6,498 nt of DNA from Rickettsiales bacterium (GTDB taxonomy: Bacteria > Pseudomonadota > Alphaproteobacteria > Rickettsiales > UBA3002): NCBI GenBank assembly GCA_002725445.1, contig PBPD01000149.1, positions 1 through 6,498 on the forward strand, written 5' to 3'. This document shows, one piece after another, positions 1-5,331 of the stretch; positions within the stretch are counted from its first letter, which is position 1; every line of letters starts with the position of its first letter. Under the pieces are notes generated by a model. It made no database searches, had not been told where the DNA came from, and worked only from the letters and a program-made list of their open reading frames with translations. Made by a program: the position numbers and the translations under genes.

Positions 1-896
1 GCGCGGAACGCGATGGCATCACCGGCGGCGCGAGAGAATTTCTCGACATCGCTTTCGCCCATTTCAATGCGCTGACCGGCGGCGGTGGGCTGCTCCTGCT
101 TGCCGATTGCCTCTAACAGCAATTTGCGAGCCTCGTTGATATCAATAGCCGGATCATCCAGACATTGATCGCGTACCTCCGTATGGTCATCATAGTTGGT
201 AAAGAGTGCGCGGATTTCACTCCGGCGCAGTTTTTCGGATTCCAGCGCCCGTTTGGCACCTTCACCCATGATTTCACCCTTACGCGTTTCGTCAATTTCC
301 ACTGATGCGGCACGCTCGGGCAACTCGTTTGTAGCCTCAGGCATAGGTTTCTCCTTAAGTTGGGGTTGTGAAGGGAGGATGCGCTCCTCCAGTTTCCTGC
401 CAATGCCAACGGATGCGTCGGCTGGAATATCGACCAGAGAGATTTCCATCGGTGTCCAGCTGGTCACGCGATAGAGGTCCGGTGTGTTTTCGTTTTCTTC
501 CTGTAATTTCCGCTCATTGATACGGTACGCGACCGACACATTGCGCAGGATGCCATCGCGCACGTCCTGCCAGATGCCTTCCACCTCGGCGCGTTTGGAA
601 AGGCGCACTTCGGCATAGCCACGGCCTTTTTCAATCCACGCACGCTCAACCACACCAATGCGGTTGTCGCGCTCGGAGCGGTCATGGTTATAAAGCAGCG
701 GTGCGCTGTTATTGAGGCGCTCGAAATCCACCTCGCCATCGGCGTGGCCAAGCACCTCAATCCATGGCTCACTGAAAAAGCTCTGGCGCGTGACCGGTTC
801 TTCCGAAGAAAAAGAAAGCCGCACGAGGCGGCTTTCGGGGTCAATGATGGAATCGCGGTTGAGGTCAATCTGCCTTGTCAGTAGCTCCTGCGGCAT
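1..896 (-). CDS. HK97-type (S78) prohead protease, probably the N-terminal part of a protease-major capsid fusion; 3' end beyond the window
   Basis: This frame is open from an ATG at 896-894 to the left edge, giving 298 residues without a stop. The protein should be the serine protease that cleaves scaffold or delta domains in the prohead before DNA packaging. The first ~165 residues look like the S78 prohead protease fold: a start like MPQELLTRQIDLN, a candidate catalytic His71 in LLYNHD, a candidate catalytic Ser121 in RNVSVAYRI, and the family-typical WTPMEISLVDIPADA at 147-161 with acidic residues that could complete the active site. Residues 166-298 form a charged, helix-rich linker (RKLLLEAIG, then EKFSRAAGDAIAFR) of the kind seen in proteins where the protease continues into the major capsid protein; this fusion is inference. 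The ATG overlaps the portal gene's end by 32 bases and has GGAAAAG directly upstream. The frame was read by hand on the reverse complement. Plus-strand and offset frames here have no recognisable family. Confidence 0.85.
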   Translation of the reverse strand, partial: MPQELLTRQIDLNRDSIIDPESRLVRLSFSSEEPVTRQSFFSEPWIEVLGHADGEVDFERLNNSAPLLYNHDRSERDNRIGVVERAWIEKGRGYAEVRLSKRAEVEGIWQDVRDGILRNVSVAYRINERKLQEENENTPDLYRVTSWTPMEISLVDIPADASVGIGRKLEERILPSQPQLKEKPMPEATNELPERAASVEIDETRKGEIMGEGAKRALESEKLRRSEIRALFTNYDDHTEVRDQCLDDPAIDINEARKLLLEAIGKQEQPTAAGQRIEMGESDVEKFSRAAGDAIAFR

Positions 897-2430
897 CTTT
901 TCCGGCTGGCTTTTCGCCTGTGTCTTGCTCATCTTCATTCTCCTGTGATGGGTTATCGGCAGCGGCCTTGGCTGGCTGAGAGGTGGTGAAACTGATCCCG
1001 GCCTCGCTTTCCTGTTCGCGCTCCTGCTTGATTTGTTCGAATACGTCCTGTGGATTGCCGCCACGCTCGCGGATGACCTGCGCCCGGGATTTGAAGCCCG
1101 ACTGCACCGCTTTTTCCTCGGCGGTGATTTCCTTCTGTGGGTCAATCCATGGCATGGTAGGCCCTTGGAATCCGGCTTTCTTCAGAGTGCGCGGGTTAAT
1201 GGCGCTTTGCGGCACTTTCAGCTGGCCGGATAAAACGGCCATATCCACGAACCGCTCCCAGATTGGGCGCACGCAGCGTTCAATGAAATATTCACGCAGC
1301 ACCGCGTAATGCACCGACTGCTCGACCAATTCCTGCCGCTGGGCGCTGTAAGTGCCGTTGTAATCCTTGGCGATGCTGGAAAAGCTGGTGTTGGTTCCGG
1401 CAGCGACCGCTCGCAGCTGGCTGTTTCTAAATTGCTCCAGCATCGAGTTGGGCCGGTTGCTGTCGATCATGCCGACTTCCTCACCGGGGAGCAGATTGTC
1501 GAAAATCATCCCCGGTTGCATTTTCATGAGCCGATTACCGGCATCATCCATCTGCAATCCGGAGGTCGGGCCATCGAGGCTTTTACGGATATAGGCACAA
1601 ATGCTGGCCGCGACCTTGGCGGCCAAGCGTTCGGACACCTCGTAATCCTTAATATCCTCCATGCGCGTCAGCACGCTGGCGAAGATGGATACGCCGCGTG
1701 TCTGGCTGATGCGGCGGGTCAATTTTAGGTGCAGGATTTTATCAGCGGTAAAGCGTTTCATATCCTGCTTGAGCGCCAATACCTGCGCGTCACCGGGATG
1801 GTCTTTATAGAGGTGGTAGGCTTTGGGCCGACCCCAGCCGTTCTTTTCCACACCGTGGACGATATTGCGCTTCTGGTCATTGTGATCAAAAGGCAGATAA
1901 TCCGCTTCAATCAGCTCCAGCGAGTATGGCACCAGCGTGCCATGGTCGATATTGGCCGAGGTGCCTTGGATATGTTTGACCAACACTTCACCATCGCGGA
2001 ACCAGTGCCGCGCCAACAAGCGTAGCATGTGATTCCAGTGGCATTCCCATGTGACTTCCGGAAAGCGTATCCATTCCTCCCAAAGCTCTACCAGCTGGTC
2101 GTTAATCTCCTTGGCCAGCTCACCGTTTTTCTGCTTCACCTGCGGCTCCACGGTAATACCGCGCCCAACCACATTGGCGACCAGACAATCCAGCACGCCA
2201 CCAGCCAGATCATGGTTTTCATCAAGATGTCGTGCCTGCAGGCGCAGCGATTCACCCGCACGCTCAATAATCGCGTCACCGGAACCGGGATCGGTCTTGG
2301 TTTTGCGCAGGCGTGAGGGCTGTGCCGCCTCATAGGCACGCTGCGCTGCCAGTATCTTGCGTGCGGTATCACGCCGCAGAGCCGCCTCAGGCGAGATCGC
2401 CTCGATTGCTTTGTCGAAAATATTACGCAT
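865..2430 (-). CDS. Phage portal protein, lambda family
   Basis: Predicted 521-residue portal subunit. Portals form the dodecameric ring at one capsid vertex, serve as the docking site for the terminase motor and the channel for DNA, and later carry the connector. Lambda-portal hallmarks are visible in order: an N-terminal helix with basic residues, ANVVGRGI near 85-92, HWFRDGEVLV near 142-151, LELIEADYLPF near 172-182, RGVSIFASVL near 245-254, SSIAKDYNGTYSAQRQEL near 351-368, and the C-terminal PWIDPQKEITAEEKA with FKSRAQVIRERGGNPQDVF near 427-464. The last ~40 residues are acidic, low-complexity and probably disordered. The start was placed at ATG 2430-2428. The frame could be extended to a TTG at 2475, but that has no Shine-Dalgarno sequence and lies deep inside gpW. 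The ATG overlaps the gpW stop by 8 bases (ATGCGTAA), which points to translational coupling. Length agrees with the family (roughly 500-550 residues). Confidence 0.95.
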   Translation of the reverse strand: MRNIFDKAIEAISPEAALRRDTARKILAAQRAYEAAQPSRLRKTKTDPGSGDAIIERAGESLRLQARHLDENHDLAGGVLDCLVANVVGRGITVEPQVKQKNGELAKEINDQLVELWEEWIRFPEVTWECHWNHMLRLLARHWFRDGEVLVKHIQGTSANIDHGTLVPYSLELIEADYLPFDHNDQKRNIVHGVEKNGWGRPKAYHLYKDHPGDAQVLALKQDMKRFTADKILHLKLTRRISQTRGVSIFASVLTRMEDIKDYEVSERLAAKVAASICAYIRKSLDGPTSGLQMDDAGNRLMKMQPGMIFDNLLPGEEVGMIDSNRPNSMLEQFRNSQLRAVAAGTNTSFSSIAKDYNGTYSAQRQELVEQSVHYAVLREYFIERCVRPIWERFVDMAVLSGQLKVPQSAINPRTLKKAGFQGPTMPWIDPQKEITAEEKAVQSGFKSRAQVIRERGGNPQDVFEQIKQEREQESEAGISFTTSQPAKAAADNPSQENEDEQDTGEKPAGKDAAGATDKAD

Positions 2431-2644
2431 CGCTAAAATCCGCCAATGCCGCGCCTCCGCTTGAACCGGCGGCAAAGGCCGCTACACGGCGCTCCCAATA
2501 TTGAATCTGCTCGCGTATTTCCTTCGCATTGGCCAAGGTCAGCGAGCGTCCGTTCATCGAATAGCTCTGGCCCTTGGCCACGGCGAGATCAGCGGCGATC
2601 CATGCATCGAGCGCGGTTTGTGCCTGTGTTGATGTCAGTGCCAT
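2423..2644 (-). CDS. gpW-like head-tail connector protein
   Basis: Predicted 73-residue protein resembling lambda gpW (68 residues). gpW binds the portal vertex after packaging, helps retain the DNA and provides the surface for the next connector protein and the tail. What is visible: an N-terminal helix with Ala/Gln-rich TSTQAQTALDAWIAADLAVAKG, a beta-hairpin-like stretch SYSMNGRSLTLANAKEI where gpW has its two strands, and a second helix REQIQYWERRVAAF, followed by a flexible Gly/Ser/Ala tail. This alpha-beta-alpha order, the size, and the position between large terminase and portal match lambda gene order (A-W-B). A GAGG Shine-Dalgarno sequence at 2653-2650 overlaps the terminase stop codon, 5 bases before the ATG, so gpW is probably translated by reinitiation after the terminase. 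The call rests on size, pattern and synteny, since short gpW proteins diverge strongly. Confidence 0.88.
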   Translation of the reverse strand: MALTSTQAQTALDAWIAADLAVAKGQSYSMNGRSLTLANAKEIREQIQYWERRVAAFAAGSSGGAALADFSDA

Positions 2645-2654
2645 GCTTGCCTCA
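2642..2654 (-). promoter_or_regulatory. Coupled ribosome binding site of gpW overlapping the large-terminase stop
   Basis: On the minus strand the sequence reads TGAGGCAAGCATG. The TGA is the stop codon of the large terminase, GAGG is the Shine-Dalgarno sequence of gpW and shares two bases with that stop, and the ATG starts gpW. Such an arrangement is typical of termination-reinitiation and supports one polycistronic message. Confidence 0.6.
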
Positions 2655-4478
2655 GTTAAAATTCCAATCCTCGTAGCCCATCCATTCGGAGCTACGGGAT
2701 TGCTTGGTTTTCTGTTTTTCCTGCCGCGTCAGCTTTTCGCGCTCTTGGCTTTGTGCCAGCGCATCGAGGTTCGGATTCAGGATATGCAGCGCCGCCATGC
2801 CATAGACCCGGCAGTCGAGCGCCTCGTTGCGTCTGCCTTTGGGCATCACCCACACACGGGTGGGATGGCCGTTGACGAATTTGGTCTGTATGCGCTCGGC
2901 GGTCAGCTGCTTGAAATACTCCTCCGGATAATCTGCCGGAAAATGGCAATACCCCGGTCCGGGCTGATGGATTTTCAGCCGGGAATAGAGCATCTGCTTG
3001 GCCGTATCGGTGCCAATGGTGAACAGCTTCACGCGCAGCTTGTTGTTCTTGCTAAACTTGCTCACCAGCGGTTTGCCAATCTGGCTGGCACCCTTGATGG
3101 CAAACACGCGCTCATGCTCACGCGCTTTGCAATATTCATAGACGCGCTGCGTCTGATGCCCGCCGGAATCCACGCAAGCGGCAGACATCGATAAAGTGCG
3201 ACCATCGGCAGACTGAATCGTCTGGTGCAGCACCCTGTCCAGATCTTCCCAGACCTTATTCTGCGCCGGATCGCCATGCAGCACGTGATATTGTAATGAC
3301 CAGCTTTCCTGCGCCAAGCCCCAACCGATGACCTCGGCTTCCAGCCGGTCATCCTGCACATCGATACCGGCGGTAATCACAATCACGCCCTCCGGTGCGA
3401 TGCGACCCCAGTTTTCCTTACGTTTGAGCAATCCGGACGGGTCTACGCCCTCCGTCTTGTCCTTCCATGTCTCGCCCAGCGAGGTATTAACCCAAACCTT
3501 GAGCGTTTCCGGCAATCGCTTCGCTTTAAGGAAGCTGACCACCATGTCTGACCATTTGACCCATGGGCTATAGAGCTCGGAGATATGGAACCCGACCACG
3601 CCATTAAACGCTGCCTCGGCTCGCCATTCTCCGTGGGATAGCATCCATATTTTATCGCTTTCCTGTAGCTTGACTTTGCAATGCTCGCACTCGTAGCGCG
3701 TGCTTTCGGGGTGTTCCTTGTCGAATTTCACCTGCGCCCAGCTGAGCACCTGAAACGTGCCGCATTCCGGGCATGGCACATAATAACGGCGCATATCGCT
3801 CTGCTGATACCGCGCATCAATCTTGCTCTCTCCCTCGATGGTAGGCGTGCTGGCCGTAACCAGCAGCCGATTCCAAAAGGTGGTTGAACGTTTCTGTGCC
3901 AGCGATCCCGGGTCACCTTCCGCACCTGCGGAGGACGGATAACGATCTTCCTCATCCAGCAGCACAATCCGTATCGGACGGCTGGCCAGTGAGGACGGGC
4001 TGTTGGCACCGGCCATGGTGATATGGCCACCGGCGAATTTTTTATGCAGCAGCGTGTTGTTGCTGTCGCGGGATTTCGGGTCCTTAAACAGCGCGGTGAG
4101 CACTTCCGTGTCGCGTATCATCGGCGCAAGGCGATCCTTGCTCCATGTCTCGGCCATATCCAGCGTGGGCTGAATCATCAGCATCGGTGACGGGTCTTGA
4201 TGCGTGAAATAGCCGAGGATATTATTCAGAATCTCGGTTTTACCGATCTGCGAACTGGTCATATAGACCACCTCCGACACGCCCGGTTCATTCACCGCAT
4301 CCATCATGCCGCGCTGATAGGGTGCGCGGTCAGTCACCCAGCGGCCCGGCTCGCTGCTGGCCTCGGGGCTAAGCCTCCTGTGCTGATCGGCCCACTGGCT
4401 CACCGTCAATTCCGGTGGTGGCGTCCAAGCCGATATCACCGTCTTGATCATCTGGCTGTAGGTCTTCGCTGTCATCAT
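2652..4478 (-). CDS. Terminase large subunit, GpA family (packaging ATPase and endonuclease)
   Basis: Predicted 608-residue motor protein that cuts concatemeric phage DNA and pumps it into the prohead using ATP. The N-terminal GpA signature LTVSQWADQHRRLSPEASSE lies at 24-43. The ATPase domain has a Walker A-like loop SSQIGKT (75-81, Lys80), a Walker B IVLLDEED (171-178, with Asp175 and catalytic Glu176) and a coupling motif VTASTP (207-212). A CxxC pair at 236/239 and another at 264/267 form a probable zinc-binding insert. The RNase H-like nuclease follows, with candidate metal-binding acids Asp373 (GIDVQDDRLE), Asp437 (CVDSGG) and Asp555 (NEALDCRVYG). The C-terminus is Lys/Gln/Arg-rich and ends in Trp-rich WMGYEDWNFN, possibly the portal-binding tail. 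All catalytic elements appear intact. The N-terminus is uncertain: ATGs at 4478, 4475 and 4451 all lie within the small-subunit gene and none has a strong Shine-Dalgarno sequence. The next Met (58) would delete the family signature. Confidence 0.97.
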   Translation of the reverse strand: MMTAKTYSQMIKTVISAWTPPPELTVSQWADQHRRLSPEASSEPGRWVTDRAPYQRGMMDAVNEPGVSEVVYMTSSQIGKTEILNNILGYFTHQDPSPMLMIQPTLDMAETWSKDRLAPMIRDTEVLTALFKDPKSRDSNNTLLHKKFAGGHITMAGANSPSSLASRPIRIVLLDEEDRYPSSAGAEGDPGSLAQKRSTTFWNRLLVTASTPTIEGESKIDARYQQSDMRRYYVPCPECGTFQVLSWAQVKFDKEHPESTRYECEHCKVKLQESDKIWMLSHGEWRAEAAFNGVVGFHISELYSPWVKWSDMVVSFLKAKRLPETLKVWVNTSLGETWKDKTEGVDPSGLLKRKENWGRIAPEGVIVITAGIDVQDDRLEAEVIGWGLAQESWSLQYHVLHGDPAQNKVWEDLDRVLHQTIQSADGRTLSMSAACVDSGGHQTQRVYEYCKAREHERVFAIKGASQIGKPLVSKFSKNNKLRVKLFTIGTDTAKQMLYSRLKIHQPGPGYCHFPADYPEEYFKQLTAERIQTKFVNGHPTRVWVMPKGRRNEALDCRVYGMAALHILNPNLDALAQSQEREKLTRQEKQKTKQSRSSEWMGYEDWNFN

Positions 4479-4932
4479 GCTCGTAACTGGCTAATTCGGT
4501 TAATGCCTCGTGGATGGTGCGCTTGAGGAAATTCTCAATCTCCTCCGGGTCCTTGAGGTTAGAAATCTGGTAGGCCACCTTGGTGGGGATGGAGAGCAGC
4601 TTCGAACGGCAGGCATTCACCATCGCCATCCAGTCAGCCTCCAGCCGGTCCACTGTCACCAGCGCACCGGTTTTCTCTGCCAGATCAATCTCGGCCATAT
4701 CGGCTTGCGCTTTAATCAGCCGCGCACGCTCCAGATGCGTGTCACGCGGGGCGGCACCTTTGCCGAAGGCGCGTTGCTGTAGATAATTGATGTAGGCGCG
4801 AACGCTGCCGACCAGCTCGTACTGGTTCTTTTCCGGCTTCGGTATGATGCCATCCTTGGCCAATTGCTGCACACGACGCTCGGTCAGGCCGAACAATTTG
4901 GCGATGGTGGATACCGGATAGGACGTTGTCAT
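4369..4932 (-). CDS. Terminase small subunit, Nu1-like DNA-recognition protein
   Basis: Predicted 187-residue protein that would bind the cos or pac site and bring the large subunit to the DNA. Residues 1-50 form a winged helix-turn-helix: VSTIAKLFGLTERRVQQLAKDG (7-28), then a wing with IPKPEKNQYELVGSVRAYINYL, as in Nu1/MerR-like packaging proteins. A long charged helix follows, HLERARLIKAQADMAEIDLA (66-85), typical of the family and probably an oligomerisation segment. The C-terminal ~36 residues are rich in Asp/Glu/Gly, probably disordered, and are encoded by DNA shared with the large subunit. The start is well fixed: the codon directly before the ATG is an in-frame TAG, and AAGAGAG lies 6 bases upstream at 4945-4939. 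It is the first gene of the minus-strand head operon after the 93-base control region. DNA-binding by Nu1-like proteins is established; the target site here is unknown. Confidence 0.93.
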   Translation of the reverse strand: MTTSYPVSTIAKLFGLTERRVQQLAKDGIIPKPEKNQYELVGSVRAYINYLQQRAFGKGAAPRDTHLERARLIKAQADMAEIDLAEKTGALVTVDRLEADWMAMVNACRSKLLSIPTKVAYQISNLKDPEEIENFLKRTIHEALTELASYEHDDSEDLQPDDQDGDIGLDATTGIDGEPVGRSAQEA

Positions 4933-5025
4933 CTAACGCTCTCTTATTCTTCGATTTTCTTGTCTAATTGACTTGATAAGCACCCGGTTCCAAGCATTCA
5001 TGGGATTGTCCTTAAGGGGCAGAAC
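4933..5025. promoter_or_regulatory. Intergenic control region between divergent DUF3489 and terminase genes
   Basis: This is the only real non-coding stretch in the window and separates two divergent start codons, so it probably carries signals for one or both directions. It is more AT-rich than the flanking genes, especially 4941-4980. On the plus strand TTGACT (4968-4973) matches a sigma-70 -35 box well, but no convincing -10 box lies 16-18 bases downstream. An imperfect inverted repeat, CTTGTC (4959-4964) and GATAAG (4975-4980), overlaps that box and could be an operator. Ribosome-binding sequences lie at each end: AAGAGAG (4945-4939, minus) for the small terminase and TAAGGGG (5013-5019, plus) for the early DUF3489 start. 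The placement is strong evidence of a regulatory role; the individual promoter elements are weak. Confidence 0.4.
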
Positions 5026-5037
5026 ATGAACCAAAAC

Positions 5038-5052
5038 AAGGAGTTATCCATG
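5038..5052 (+). promoter_or_regulatory. Ribosome binding site that favours the ATG at 5050 for the DUF3489 gene
   Basis: AAGGAG followed by six bases and ATG is a near-ideal Shine-Dalgarno arrangement. It lies inside the longer reading option that begins at 5026, encoded by the codons for NKELS. The upstream ATG has TAAGGGG at a workable distance as well, so two in-frame products differing by eight residues are possible. The downstream start is preferred because the protein then begins directly with the Lys-rich tail. Confidence 0.55.
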
Positions 5053-5331
5053 ACCAAAACAGCTAAAAAGAAAACTCAACCTAAGCCCAAAGCAACCGCA
5101 CCGGTGGAAGCACCAAAGCGCGAAACCAAGCAGGCGATTATCATCAACCTGCTAAAGCGTGAGCAAGGAGCCACCTTGGATGAACTCATCAAAGCCACCG
5201 AGTGGAAGCCACATTCGGTGCGTGGCCATCTCTCCAACCTGCGTAAAAAACAAGGATTGGACATCCAGCCCAGCTTTGCTGAGGATGGCACGCGCAGCTA
5301 TCGCATCATCGAGCCTCAGGCAGCGGCCTGA
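5050..5331 (+). CDS. DUF3489-like small winged-helix protein with basic tail
   Basis: Predicted 93-residue protein; the biochemical function of the DUF3489 family is not established. Residues 1-27 are Lys/Pro/Ala-rich and probably disordered (MTKTAKKKTQPKPKA), like a nucleic-acid-binding tail. Residues 28-87 read as a compact winged helix: KQAIIINLLKREQGATLDEL, then a putative recognition helix WKPHSVRGHLSNLRKK (52-67), then a wing DIQPSFAEDGTRSYRI. The pattern of a 'GAT' loop, a W-x-PHSVRG motif and a closing SYRI matches DUF3489 as I remember it. DNA binding is inferred. It is the only plus-strand gene here, divergent from the terminase operon, and its last 16 bases overlap the 3' end of the methyltransferase gene. 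ATG 5050 was chosen because AAGGAG sits 6 bases upstream. An in-frame ATG at 5026 would add MNQNKELS and has its own TAAGGGG. Confidence 0.85.
   Translation: MTKTAKKKTQPKPKATAPVEAPKRETKQAIIINLLKREQGATLDELIKATEWKPHSVRGHLSNLRKKQGLDIQPSFAEDGTRSYRIIEPQAAA

Noticed and set aside
113..409. A 98-residue minus-strand open frame near the left edge
   Set aside because: It is another offset frame of the protease gene, with Trp/Asn/Arg-rich composition and no plausible ribosome site.
464..868. A 134-residue minus-strand open frame inside the protease region
   Set aside because: It is offset from the real protease frame, is rich in Ser/Arg/Ala/Met with no recognisable domain, and lies wholly inside a frame with clear family motifs.
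1309..2025. Two adjoining plus-strand open frames antisense to the portal
   Set aside because: They follow the third-position bias of the portal gene on the other strand, with no ribosome sites or recognisable motifs.
2428..2475. A longer portal starting at 2475
   Set aside because: The codon at 2475 is TTG without a Shine-Dalgarno sequence. The ATG at 2430 gives the family-typical N-terminus and the usual short overlap with gpW.
3057..3090. A second SQIGK stretch in the large terminase (near residue 465), which could suggest a duplicated nucleotide loop
   Set aside because: It lacks the following Thr/Ser of a P-loop and lies inside the nuclease domain. The similarity is probably chance.
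2574..3194. A 206-residue plus-strand open frame antisense to the large terminase
   Set aside because: The length is notable, but it mirrors a conserved terminase gene. Its composition (Ala/His/Leu/Arg) is that of a reverse-complement shadow, and no domain is recognisable.
5010..5017. Palindrome CCTTAAGG before the DUF3489 gene
   Set aside because: Eight bases are too short to claim an operator, and it overlaps the ribosome-binding sequence.
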